Shown here in pieces: positions 1 through 10,335 of a DNA stretch of 64,000 nucleotides. The stretch lies in contig NC_065872.1 of assembly GCF_933775445.1 (NCBI RefSeq), positions 7,006,001 to 7,070,000 of the forward strand, read 5' to 3'. The notes beneath the pieces were generated by a model. That model was not told the DNA's origin. It searched no databases and saw only the letters and a list, made by a program, of their open reading frames with translations. The position numbers were made by a program, and so were the translations under genes. Numbering within the stretch: the first letter of the stretch is position 1; each line of letters starts with the position of its first letter. The stretch comes from Argentina anserina (Eukaryota; Streptophyta; Magnoliopsida; Rosales; Rosaceae).

Positions 1-440
1 CGACAACAATCATGCAACACCCTGACTTGGCTAATGCCAGGGCCAAGCTGGAGAATGCAGTGAACCTGCAAGAAGACCTTCGCTAAGAAGACCTTCGGGA
101 GGTAGCCGAGTCTCTGGCGTAGCAAATGACCGTAGAGAGGGATGCGGCGCAGTCGGCTCTGGTCAAGGCAGACGGACTACTCGAGAAAGTGAGGGAGGAA
201 GCAGAGGTAGATAAGTCGCGCGTAGCGGAGGAGGCAGCAGCCAGCGCAGTGGCAGCATTTAAGGCATCACCGGAAATGACAGAGTACTTAGAAGGGTACT
301 ACGTCACAGCCGTGGGTAACATGGTTGAGCAGCTCCAGGAGCTAGGGATGTTGTATCCAGCGGACTACGAGGTTCGGCTGAGGGAGAAGGGGTTGGAAGC
401 ACCACCTATGCCGCATGAGGTGGTACCGCCCTTCTTGTAG
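1..440 (+). pseudogene. Antisense extra ORF (aORF) of the Tat element, broken
   Basis: The longest open stretch is 126-440 (104 aa). The same frame continues upstream to the window edge through two stops: TAA at 84-86 and TAG at 120-122. The product is a charged, Ala/Glu/Lys-rich helix (about residues 1-50, likely coiled coil) followed by a conserved-looking tail with Met, Tyr and Pro. It lies opposite to gag-pol and beyond the integrase end, where Tat elements are known to carry antisense ORFs of unknown function. A 12 bp direct duplication (gaagaccttcgc / gaagaccttcgg) occurs next to the first stop. No function can be assigned. Confidence 0.55.
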
Positions 441-1329
441 TCCCCCTCTGTTGCGAAGGTCGAAGCACAAGAGGAAAATGGTAAGGAAATTTCTGACTCT
501 TTTTCTACTGGTTTATCTTGTGATAATAAAAGGTTTGATTCTAATCCGGAGACTCCTTCTCCTACTCCTCTCTCGCAGAGCACCAAGATGCACAATCGTC
601 GCAAGGCGAACCGGGGCAAGCGGCGGACTTATATACTGCGCGGACGAGTGATGTGGCTTGAATAGCATGATGTAGTCCAAGTTGCGGGGGAGGATTGAGA
701 AAGGAATATCTAAAAAGATGTTACCTAAGCTGGGCATAATGGAAGAACCCCTTTTGTACCTGATGCGCTTTCTTCATTTTTTCCTTGTTTCCTTTGTATT
801 TTTCAAGCTTTCATCTGTAATAGGCCACGTGCTGTACTGTTTAATTTAATGAACTAAAGCACTAGGGCATTCGAAGTTATTTTATTTCTCGTGTTATTGT
901 CATAGCGAACGTTGTGTGTGTTGTTTTACTTTTGGCTACATGCTCAATACTATCTTTGATGTGCGCACAATGAAAGTTTGTCGAATGAATTCAATTTCCT
1001 TGATACGCTAGTGTACTGGCGTAGTAAGGATCAATGGTTTGAAAAATTCCTCATTTTATTGATAGCCTGGCCGTAGCCGAATGTACAAAGATAGATTTGG
1101 CAGTGTGCCGTAAGTACTTAAAATAGTCTAAGTCCATATGTGTTGCGCTATGCGCGGACCTTTACTTGGAGTAGTACTTATGTTGTTTCATGTTCCAATG
1201 GTGGGATAGTCTTTCTCCGTACTTGTCCTCTAGGTAGTACGTGTTGGGTGCAACAATTTCGACGACTTTATATGGTATGTCCAATCTCAAGCGTAATCCG
1301 GTGACCTTAGTTTGAATCTTCTTGAGGAC

Positions 1330-2371
1330 TCAGTCACCGAGCTGAAGTGTTCTGCTCTTTACTCTAGAGTTGTAGAAGTGTGCCACGCGCTGCTTGTTCA
1401 TGATGTTGTTGTGGTGCGCTGCAATGCGCTTCTCCTCAAAGAGGTCTTTATCTAGTTGCATATTTTCCGAATTGGTCTCAGGGTTAAACAACGAAAGTTG
1501 TTGTGTTGGCTGGATTACTTCGATGAGGAGTATTGCTTTTGTGCCGTAAATGAGATAGAAATGTGTCCAACCCGTGGCCTCTGTTGGCGTGGTGCGGATT
1601 ACCCATAGTACTTCGTTAAGCTTCTTGGGCCAAAGCCCATTTGCATCATTCAATTTCTTCCTAAGGAGACCCTTGATTAGTTTGTTGGCGGCCTCCACTT
1701 GCCCATTAGTCTTGGGGTGCGTGACAGAGGCAAACTTTAGGGTAGTCCCCTTTGCTTTGTGCCACGTGATGAGGTGGTTGTTATTGAACTGTGTGTCATT
1801 GTCCGTGATGATAGATTTTGGCGTACCGTGGCGGTAAAAGATATTGCGCTATAGAAAATGTTGGACCTTCTCAGTTGTTATTGCGGCCAAGGGTGCGACT
1901 TCAATCCACTTGGAGTGATAGTCAATGCACAAGATGACCCACTTAAATAGGCATTTCTTGACGGGAAGTGGGCCAATCAAATCCATGCCCCAGAGGCAAT
2001 TAATCCATGGGATGACTATGTATGATAGTGGTTCTGAGGGTTGTCGTGGTATAGATTTGACATTTATGGCAAGATCTGGCTTGCTCTTGTGCGTCGGCGG
2101 TAAGTGTGGGCCAGTAATAGCATGTCCGCAGTGTCTTTCCAACTAGTGCACGACAGCCGTAGTGGTTACCGCAGTCGCCACTGTGAATTTTTTGCAAGAT
2201 CCATTTGCTTTCTTCAGTTGTAACGCATCTTAAACTAGCATTCAGGAGGCCCTGGCGATAGAGTGTGCCATTTTGTAAGTGGTATCTCTCCGCACGTCTC
2301 TTCAGCTGTCTTGCAACATCCTTGTCCTCGGGTAGCTTGCCATCACGCTTAAATGCTATGATCGCATCCAT
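1330..2371 (-). pseudogene. Integrase part of Tat gypsy pol (relic)
   Basis: Three overlapping minus-strand frames carry the integrase. The zinc-binding region includes IHSGDCGNHYG and ends in the CHKCQ pair (about 2040-2190). The catalytic core start is GMDLIGPLP, followed by KWVILCIDYHSKWIEVAPL (about 1870-2000). The C-terminal core has EAANKLIKGLLRKKLNDANG and an RTTPTEATG segment (1330-1698). Frameshifts near 2010 and 1850 separate the pieces, so no functional enzyme is possible. Confidence 0.8.
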
Positions 2372-2389
2372 CCACGAGCCTTGGCGTCA

Positions 2390-3316
2390 CTCTATTTGGC
2401 ATATCTCCTATAAAGTTTGGGAGATGGAAGGATGGTAGAGCACTTCGACCCTGGTATCCTTGTGACACTGATGTGGTTGCGCCGTGGCAAGCCTGGCTAA
2501 GGTGTCCGCCCTTGTGTTACTTGCCCTCGGGATCTGGGTAATATGATAGGATTCGAATCATTTTAATAACACCGTGACGTATGCCAGGTAGGCTGCTAAT
2601 TGCTCATCTTTGGCGGTGAAAGACCCGGTGACTTGATTGACTACCAGCTGAGAGTCGCTGAATATATTGATACTAGTTGCGCCAGTGCTGAGGGCTAACT
2701 GTAGTCCTGCAATCAGTGCCTCATATTCCACTACATTATTGGAGGTAAAAAAAATTGAATTTGAGAGCGTACTCCAGCTCTAGTCCCCCTGGTCCATTCA
2801 GGATGATGCCTGCACCACTAGACTTGGCGCAACTAGAACATACACGTGTAAGTTACATGAGGAAATTGTGGTGCGGGTTATGACATCGCCTGGTGCTGTC
2901 TCAGCCGTATCTCAGGGAATCAATTCTATAATAAAATCAGCTACGGCTTGGCCCTTTATAGCGGGTCGTGGCTTGTATTCGATGTCAAATTATGTCAGCT
3001 CAATAGCCCACTTACTATGTCGCCTCGAGTGTTTTGGGTTCTGCAATACTTGTTTGAAGGGCTAATTTGTCAGCACGTGGATACTATGAGCTTGGAAGTA
3101 ATAGCGTAGTCATCTAGCTGCCACGATAAGCGCAAGAGCTAATTGTTCCAGTGTCGGGTATCTCGTCTCTGGACCATTCAGGGCCCTGCCAGCATAGAAG
3201 ACTGGCAACTCTTTAGTTCCATCTCGGCAAACTAATGCACTACTAACCGCGGTTGTGGATACTGCGAGGTAAATGTACAGTGGTTCTCCTGCCTGCGGGG
3301 TTGACAATAATGGCAC
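2390..3316 (-). pseudogene. Dual RNase H region of Tat gypsy pol (relic)
   Basis: 3110-3316 encodes the ordinary Ty3 RNase H (LYIYLAVSTTAVSSALV, then PVFYAGRALNGPETRYP). Further downstream on the minus strand, about 2500-2760, is a second RNase H-like segment with [17 protein letters not shown] and [11 protein letters not shown]. Having both domains is a hallmark of the Tat/Ogre lineage. Stops interrupt both parts. Confidence 0.7.
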
Positions 3317-3367
3317 CGGAACGAGGTAGTCTTTTAGCCCGTGAAAGACTTTTTGGCAGTCATGTGT

Positions 3368-4255
3368 TCACTCAATTAGTTTGCTCTTGGAACGCCTTAA
3401 TAGCTTGAAGAATGATTCACATTTGTCAGTCAGCCTTGAGATGAATCGTGATAATGCCACGAGTCTACCCTGAAGGGCCTCCACATCCTTCTTAAGTACT
3501 GGTTGCGCCATGTCCAGAATGGCCTGTATTTTTTCCGGGTTTGATTCTATGCCGCGTTGATTAGCGATGTAGCCCAGGAACTTGCTTGTCGTTACGCCGA
3601 AAAAATATTTTTCTGGGTTCAACCGCATCTTATACTTTTTAAGCACGTTGAAGATGGTTCGGAGGTTGGCTACGTGGTTCTCGACTTTGACGCTCTTGGC
3701 CTGCTGTTGCGTCAATTAGTTGGTCGATTCTGGGTAAGGGGAAGCTATCTTAGGGCATGCCTTATTCACGTTCTTGTAATCCACACACATCCACCATTTT
3801 CCGTTGGCTTTACGGACCATGACACAGTTTGAAATCCACTCTAGATATTGGACCTCCCTAATGAACTTCATGCTCTTCAACTTGTCGACCTCCTAGCGTA
3901 TTACCATACTTTTTTCGTCGTCGAAGCTATGGCGCTTTTGTTTGACTGGATATGCGGAATGTTTGATGTGTAGCTCGTGCATGATGATGTCAGGCGAGAT
4001 TCCAAGCATATCCTCGTATGACCATGCAAATACTTCCATGCTTTCTCCCAATAAGTTTGTTAGGTCTCTCTCCACTGTGGGGCTAAGGGTAGCGCCGATC
4101 TTGATCTTTCGCTCCGGGTGGTGCGGGAAGGGTGTGATGCTTTTCAAGGAAGATTCGGGATTCGCCGGAGTCTTGGCCTCGTAAGGCGTAGTCTTTTTCT
4201 TGCCCTTACTTTTTGTTATTTCATCATCTCGCGCGTCGATGATCTTGTCGGTCAA
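3368..4255 (-). pseudogene. Reverse transcriptase of Tat gypsy pol (relic)
   Basis: The C-terminal half (3368-3715) carries MRLNPEKYFFGV, KFLGY and GRLVALSRFISRLTDKC, typical of gypsy reverse transcriptases. Upstream fragments around 3720-3850 resemble the MVRKANGKWWMCVDYKNVNK segment in a shifted frame. The N-terminal linker at 3893-4255 includes ERDLTNLLGESMEVFAW and the HSFDDEK start of the domain. The catalytic YxDD block lies across frame breaks and was not recovered intact. Confidence 0.75.
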
Positions 4256-4394
4256 GTTGCAGCATATACCGCCAAGATTTCGTGCTGGTTGCGCGTACTT
4301 GGCACTCTTTCGCCACCGACCATGATTCCCGAACCTTCCCTGTTTTGTTTAGGGTTGAGAATTTGATGAGCATCATGTACCCAGCAATGAAGGT

Positions 4395-4680
4395 TCACAT
4401 TCGGTTAAGAGTAGGCCGACCGATGATCCCGTTATACGAACTGTAGGCATCACTTATGATGAACTCATCTTCGACGCAGACTGTGCATGGCGCAGTCCCA
4501 ATGCGTATCGTCATGTAGTTTGAGCCAAGAGGTTGAGTTATGTCTCCGGAGAAGTTGATCAGCGGTTCGTGGTCTTGTATTAACTTCTTACCACTACGCT
4601 CCATCTTCTCGTATCATCCCTTAAATATGACATTAACTGTGGACCCCGTATCGATCATCATTTTATCCACGTCCCACTGT
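4395..4680 (-). pseudogene. Aspartic protease of Tat gypsy pol (relic)
   Basis: Minus-strand reading gives the active-site motif IDTGSTVNVIF around 4625-4665. After a stop comes an open frame (4395-4604) with YNGIIGRPTLNRM, the usual end of the gypsy protease domain. The catalytic Asp-Thr-Gly is kept, but the frame is interrupted between the two parts. Confidence 0.7.
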
Positions 4681-4769
4681 CCACCCAAGATTGCATCTAT
4701 GAGGAATGTGTCATCGTTAGGTAAAGAGATGCCTATTTCTTCTTCTTCAATGAAGGTCATCTACTTCCT

Positions 4770-5900
4770 TCATTCCTTCTGCCTTTTAGCGTTTCCCCCC
4801 ATAATGGCGCACACTTGTCTTGGGTGGTTGCTGTGGGCAAAGAGCTTTTTCACACGGTTGAACATGCTCGTCATTGGGGCCCCGCCCTCAATTACGTTGA
4901 TGTGGCGTAGGTTCTGAATTGCGGCCACCACGTTATGTTGTGCTCTTGGATGCGCTGCCCAAACCCCTGTATTACCGTTGGCTCTCAGTGTGCGAAGGGT
5001 TATGCAATTATTCATATTGTGGCTTCCATTTTCATGAAACCTGCACCACTTACCAGTTTCCGCCTTGGTTTGAGGACGTTGTGACCGCCCTGGCTTTCTG
5101 AATGTCCTCTGATGTTTGTGAAAGAAGTCTTCTAGGGTTTCTTCCCTCGGCGGTGTGTGGTCACCACGGCGACCCATCGCGTTAACTTGGCGAGGGTCTC
5201 TGTTGTCACGACGCTCATCGCCGAGTCTCCTGTTCTTATCTTGGTCTCTGTGGCGATCATGGTTACGCCCGTCATGGCGGTTTGATTGGTGCCACTCTCT
5301 TTTCCTTCTTTTGTTGCGGTCTTCTGTACCAGGAAAGAGCTCGCGCTGGAAGGGGATCGTGTTTGTAGGTACGGATGACTGCGGCGTATTGCTCTTGTCT
5401 GATGGTACTGGAGTTCACTTTTCCCTGTATGTGACATATTCTGCCTGAGCGTACCGCACCGCCTCTGTCATAATTTCATCGTAGGTGGTGTCGCGCATTC
5501 AAGGGTCCACGTTGATGTGGAACATGAAATTCTCAAACCGCAGTCTTCCTTGAATGCAGCCAAGGGAATTGTTTTGTTGAGGTTCCGGCATTTGGATGCG
5601 GTCGTCTGCCATCGCATGACAAAGGGGCCTAGCGTCTCCCTGCTCTCCTGCTTTACCTGGAAGAAACCGTCCGTTGTGTGTGCTGCGCCGGCCATGAGGA
5701 TGAACCGGTTGAGGAATGTCGTAGTCAACTGTGCAAACGAATCCATGGAATTCACAGACCTAGCCATTCGGATGCCACACTTAGTCCCTCCAGCGCTCCA
5801 TCCCCATGGAGCCAGCCTTATCCAACGGGGCAATGCACTGGTTTCGCCCTACATTGGGCTCATCAGGGGATCGGCTCCAGACCCCAACTTATGTGTAGGG
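4770..5900 (-). pseudogene. Gag of Tat gypsy element (relic)
   Basis: 5468-5833 carries a retrotransposon gag core (SVNSMDSFAQLTTTFLNRFI, then QESRETLGPFVMRW). 5132-5437 is the basic, Arg-rich linker. 4770-5177 has a zinc-knuckle-like WCRFHENGSHNMNNC followed by VIEGGAP, characteristic of Tat gag. Frame changes separate the three pieces. There is no clear start codon, and no primer site was found beyond 5900. Confidence 0.7.
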
Positions 5901-6219
5901 CGGCCAATTTCTTTCTTCGACGTTAAAGTCCCCGACTAGCGACAAGCTCCCCAAACTGAACCGGGTCGGCCTGCCTGAACCCCTCAGAAGAAGCAGCCAT
6001 ATATCTCCCACACTTTTAATCTTGGAGCAATCCCACTTGGAGCGACACCCACGATTGACATTCCCAAAAACAGGACGTGACGTAAAGCTGTGAAGTATAA
6101 AGAACAAACTCAACCTATGTATTGAACACAAGCACAAATTTAGGATCCAGTTTTATCAATAATTAAAGACACGAGACTCAAATCCATTTTCTTTTAAGCA
6201 TGGAATCAGATCATACTAT

Positions 6220-6856
6220 GAATCAAAATTAGGAGTCATGAGGATCATGGATCTAGAGCATGTGGACATGGTGCGCAACAACAGAATAGGTGTGGGAGGA
6301 GGACAAGAGGAGCCATTGATGGGCTGCTCAGTGCCTGTCAGTGTATTGCATAAGGGGTAACAAATGGGTTGCCTGAGTCTCATGAGTACCCATGTTTTTG
6401 AGTGATATTGGGTACCAGATGGGTTGCCCAGTATCACATGAGTTTGTTTGTCTTTAAATGTTATCTGTCATATTTCCTTTGTATGTGATGTATGTTATAT
6501 TGTTGGTTTACTCATACGGGCTGAAAAGCTTACCGGGTTTGTGTTTACAACCTCGGTGCACCAATTCAATGGTGTATGAGATAGTTTTGCATGTGGGTAA
6601 TAGCTGATTCAGATAGCTTACTCTGAAGATTTCTTTCTCTGTTTGTTAGTGAGGATTCAGTGAATTATACATTTTCATTGGTTATAATACTGAGGTATAA
6701 ACTGGTTATGTATTATTCAAGTCGACTGAGTCGTGCTGTGGACTCAGTTTCGATACATTGTTATTATAAGATGATTTCAATATATTTGAGATTGTTTTAG
6801 AGTTTTCATAACTTCGAATTCGAACTTTTATCATTCAAAATTTCAGGGTTGTAACA
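6220..6856 (+). mobile_element. Diverged LTR relic, same family as the complete element downstream
   Basis: This stretch resembles the last third of the 2.67 kb LTRs at 9247-11919 and 15412-18076. Shared blocks include gggtaac..atgggttgcc..ctcatgag, the block tactcatac..gct..aaagcttaccgggtttgtgtttacaa, and gtgcaccaattc.atggtgta. It ends in gttgtaaca at 6856, matching the LTR end gtcgttaca. Similarity by eye is much lower than between the two intact LTRs, so this is an older copy. The left limit is approximate and no partner LTR was seen. Confidence 0.65.
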
Positions 6857-7291
6857 TTTATGAAGTGAATATAATATATAGTTGGAATGTTTGAACTAGT
6901 CACCTTTGCATGTCGTAGGTGCTATGGTACCGGTTTTGTTAGTAAAAAGTTAATTATGCATGAAACATGCACTAATTAATTTATCATTTTCTCCGTCGAT
7001 CCTTTCTTGTATGTTAATCCAGTCGGTATGTGGACTTGGACTACAGGACTAGTCATGAAACGTGAGAAAAACTATAACTAATTTATCCTCAATATGCTTC
7101 TTTTTCTTAGAAACTTTCCCAATTAACCATTTGGAGCAGCTAAGTTTCTGTTAGCTGCTAGCAAATGATTCTGATTCTTTAATCTTTAATGTTTGAGAAA
7201 TATATCTAACACTCGAGATATTGGATTGATTCAAGTTTAGTTTCCAACTGTTTACAGTTTTTTCTTTTTTCTTATGCATGCAGCCAAGAGA
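6857..7291. other. Intergenic, AT-rich; no feature seen
   Basis: No coding or repeat signature recognised. A polypyrimidine run ending in tgcatgcag at about 7261-7282, just before the RPW8 fragment, resembles a 3' splice site and may be a remnant of the source gene. Confidence 0.4.
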
Positions 7292-7830
7292 ATGGTTGTG
7301 GCAGGGGAGTTTCTAGGCGGGTCTGCTCTCGGAGCAGCATTCGGTTTGCTGTCCGATGTGGTGAAAGAAGCGATCGACAAGTCTACAACGTTTAATATTC
7401 TCTTCTCAAGAACATCAAATCCACTTTAGACTTCCTAAAACCGGTGATCGAAAAGATATATTGCAAAGAAGAACGTGGAGTTGGATCTCCCGGAGGATGA
7501 GATGAAGTCTCTCATACAAAAAATGGAGGAGGGCGTCGAGCTCGTTCGTAGGTCATCAAAGGTTAGTAAGTGGAACCGCATGAAGTTTCAGTACATGGAC
7601 CAACTTGTGGAACTTGATCACCTTGATGGGTGTTTGAGAAGACTGCTTGACGTATTGAAGGTGCAAGGAGTGAGAGATGGGAAGGAGACTTTGGTTTGGC
7701 AAGGAAAAATGGTGACCAACTTGTTGAAGTGACAAGGGATTGCAAGGAGACATTGGTTTTGACTAGGAAAATAAACAGGGTGGTCAAGCGAATAAAACGT
7801 TTGGTACCTCGCCCTCACAAAGGTCACTTT
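7292..7830 (+). pseudogene. RPW8-domain fragment of an ADR1/NRG1-like helper NLR, broken
   Basis: From the ATG at 7292 the reading is MVVAGEFLGGSALGAAFGLL then SDVVKEAIDKSTTF, the N-terminal start of RPW8 domains. Frames shift near 7401 (to LLKNIKSTLDFLKPVIEKI), near 7465 (to VELDLPEDEMKSLIQKMEEG and LVRRSSKVSKWNRMKFQYM) and again near 7700 (LVEVTRDCKETLVLTRKINR). The order matches one RPW8 domain plus its linker. No P-loop, kinase-2 or LRR follows. In helper NLRs the RPW8 domain forms the membrane-inserting helical bundle; this copy cannot make it. The fragment is cut off by the inverted-repeat element that begins at 7950. Confidence 0.75.
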
Positions 7831-7949
7831 CATTTTTCTTTTCAGTCAACAAAGGTGATATTCGGGGAAGTTGTATTCCCAAACGTATTAGTTACGGGTT
7901 AAATTTCGAAGTGTTTTCGTTTATGTAGAGTTTTCTAGATATATATTAT

Positions 7950-9140
7950 ATAGAAAAAATTTCATCATCGGTACCCCAATTATTGTGGTAAGCTTAAATG
8001 TAGTACCCAAATTTTGAGTTATACTAATATAGTACCAAAACTTGTAATTCGCTATCAAAGACGGGTCTCAGCCTAATTTCTGTTACGGCTCCGTTATCTT
8101 GGTCACGTGTCTCATACGTGACCACAAAAAAATTTAACAGCGGTACCCAAACTCTTGTGGCAAAGTTAATGTAGTACCTCAATTCTTAGTTGTACCAATG
8201 TAGTACTCAAACTCATTTTTCGCTATCAATGAGGGGTTTGAGGCCAATTTACATCACGGCTTTGTCTTATAGGTCAAAATAAAATGGTATTTACCTAAAT
8301 AATCATATGTGTGTTATAAGACCCTAAATAAGAAACTCTTACAATAAATATCTAGAATTCATAAACAACTTACAAATTGGGCAAAACAATAACTCATTCT
8401 CATTACACTCCGGACACCTCACCACCACGGTGCGGCATTGAGGAGCTCCACCTCCTCTCATCCCCACTGCCTCCTCCTTCACCACCAACACCATCTTCGA
8501 GCTCCTCCACCTCTCCTTGGAACTCCCGATCCATCGACACGTCACGCTCACATGCCTTCACTCTGAGATTCTCGACCGCCGATCGCACCGCTTTACACGC
8601 CTCGAATGTCGTAGGTGGAGGAGGTGGGGGAGACGATGTGGTGGCTCAAGGCGAAGCTGCCGAGTTGGGAGAAGTCATCATCGTGGTTGAAGAAATTGGA
8701 AGAAACACAACTCGTAGTTTTGTTTTCCCTCGAAATCTGAGCTCAAAAATAAAGTGTGAAAGGAGTAAGAATAGAGGAGAAGAAAAAGAAAGGGAGAAAA
8801 GACAAGAAGTTACAACACGTAACCCAAAAGATAGAACTATGATAGAAATTTGTTTCAGACCCCTCGTTGATAGAGAAAAACAAGTTTGAGTATTACATTA
8901 GTACAACTCAGAGTTGGGGTACTACATTGATATTGTCACAAGAGTTTAGGTACCAATGTTGAATTTTTTTTGTGGTGACGTGGGACACGTGACCGAGATA
9001 ACGGAGCCGTAATAGAAATTGGGCTCAAACCCTTCGTTGATAGCGAATTACAAGTTTTGGAACTACATTGGTACAATTCAGAGTTGGAGTACTACATTTA
9101 CCTTGAATAGTTGGAGTACTGATGGTGAAATGTTTTCTAT
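7950..9140. mobile_element. Non-autonomous DNA transposon with doubled terminal inverted repeats
   Basis: The left end (atagaaaaaatttcatcatc...) and the reverse complement of the right end (atagaaaacatttcaccatc...) match over roughly 180 bp, including aaaacttgtaattcgctatc and acggctccgttatct. Inside each end is a second, more diverged copy of the same sequence (about 8127-8275 and 8838-8965), so each arm has two tandem units. The centre (about 8380-8830) is GC-richer. No transposase was found. The flanks are TA-rich, so a target duplication cannot be defined. The long TIRs suggest a Mutator-like or foldback element; the class is unproven. Confidence 0.75.
8380..8700 (-). other. Central cargo of the inverted-repeat element; possible captured gene fragment
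   Basis: Read on the minus strand, the core gives a helix-like segment (CKAVRSAVENLRVKACERDV, then EFQGEVEELEDGVGGEGGG) without a stop over about 80 codons. It is far more GC-rich than the surrounding AT-rich DNA and has codon-like spacing. The opposite strand is also open (8377-8889). I do not recognise the source gene. It may be a host exon carried by the element, as in Pack-type transposons, or a chance ORF. Confidence 0.35.
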
Positions 9141-9565
9141 TATATATATATATATATAGAACTTGACATTGTTGCAGTTTTGAGCATCTCTCTTTCTTAG
9201 TTTCTTTGCTTTCATCCCCTTAATATCAGTGTCCTATTATGATTATTGTAATAACCCGAATTTTTAGAAACTAAATGTCGAGTATTTTCAAAGTGTTAAA
9301 CTTGTGAAATTAATTCAAAACGAAAATTGGAGGTTTGCGACATTTCGAAACGAAAACGGAAACGTTCTCGGATCGTTTAATTAGAAAACGTAACGTTACC
9401 GCAACGTATGGATCGACTTTTATTCCGTCGCTCGGTTGTGAAAACTTCCTTCACAAAAGTCGTAGAGCTCATCGATACGAATTCGTGGACATGTCATCCG
9501 TTCGAATCGGATGTCGGACGCAAAAGTTATTAACGTCGGAAGTTTGTTTCCAATTTTGGAAATAG

Positions 9566-9572
9566 TATAAAA
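9566..9572 (+). promoter_or_regulatory. Putative LTR TATA box
   Basis: TATAAAA lies 319 bp into the LTR and occurs at the same offset in the 3' copy (15731-15737). The copy in the 3' LTR points toward the kinase relic and DA1, but nothing shows that it drives them. Confidence 0.5.
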
Positions 9573-10084
9573 GGAAAGAGAGGAGATTAAAAATCAGAAA
9601 ATCAGATTTTTTCTAAAAATCAGCTCGGGTACTGTTCACCCGACCCAAAAACCTTCTCCGGCCGATTTCTCCACCATCCGACGTCACCTCGTGTCGTGCC
9701 ACCTATCAAACTGACGGGCTCGACGAGCTCCATCTTTTGGGCTATGCCTTGCACTCCGGCGACAACCACACACGGTGTAGCAACCGCCGGAAGTTACTGC
9801 TGTGGCGGCGTCGCCTCCTCCGGCCACCATGGCTCGAGATTCTTGGGGGTTTTTGCTTGTCTCAATCCCAGCAACATTCCCACAAAAGGAATCGAGCCAA
9901 ATCGAAGTGTAAGTACCCGAATCAAAATTTCAATTTCTAGGGTTTGTGAATAGTGCCGAATTTATGTTCTTCGTTGTTTGGACTGTTTAGGCTCGGATTT
10001 AGAGCTTGGTGTCAACTAGAAAGTTGTTGGAAATGTTGTTTAGGTTGTGGTGGTGAAATTTGGTGATGATTGGTGGCGGTCGGT

Positions 10085-10335
10085 GAACAGTAACGCCGCA
10101 TGAATAGTACTGTGAATAGTACTCCGCGCGAATAGTAACTGTGAATAGTAAGCTGTAACAGTAACTGTGAATAGTGATATGTAACAGTAAATGTGAACAG
10201 TGTCATGATAAAACAGTAACTGTGAACAGTGTTTTTGGTAAAACAGTAACTGTGAACAGTGGTTAGTAAAAAACAGTGATTAGTAAACATGAACAGTGTT
10301 CCCGTGAACAATGTTTTATGAACAACATTTAGCTG
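10085..10335. repeat. Palindromic tandem array within the LTR
   Basis: A run of imperfect units of about 18-20 bp built around acagtaactgt (an odd-length palindrome, ACAGT-A-ACTGT) and gaatagta/gaacagtg. The matching array in the 3' LTR is at about 16267-16490 and lacks one unit found here at about 10217-10250. Confidence 0.8.

Larger units (their letters stand above)
1..5950 (-). mobile_element. Degenerate Ty3/gypsy (Tat-lineage) retrotransposon
   Basis: Read on the minus strand from right to left, the region gives gag, aspartic protease, reverse transcriptase, RNase H, a second (archaeal-type) RNase H and integrase, in Ty3/gypsy order. All frames are broken by stops and shifts. A second RNase H, plus an extra antisense ORF between pol and the 3' LTR, is typical of the Tat/Ogre branch. 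No LTR pair, primer site or target duplication was found. The right end fades out around 5950 and the left end may run out of the window. It is an old, immobile copy. Confidence 0.85.

Noticed and set aside
5517..5939. Plus-strand ORF of 140 aa
   Set aside because: It is the shadow of the minus-strand gag, which carries recognisable gag motifs.
8377..8889. Plus-strand 170 aa ORF in the inverted-repeat element
   Set aside because: It runs into the terminal repeat, is low-complexity Ser/Pro and Gly, and overlaps an equally open frame on the other strand; no family recognised.
9696..9953. LTR-borne 85 aa plus ORF, also at 15882
   Set aside because: Present in each LTR copy only because the LTR is repeated; it spans the LTR leader and has no known domain.
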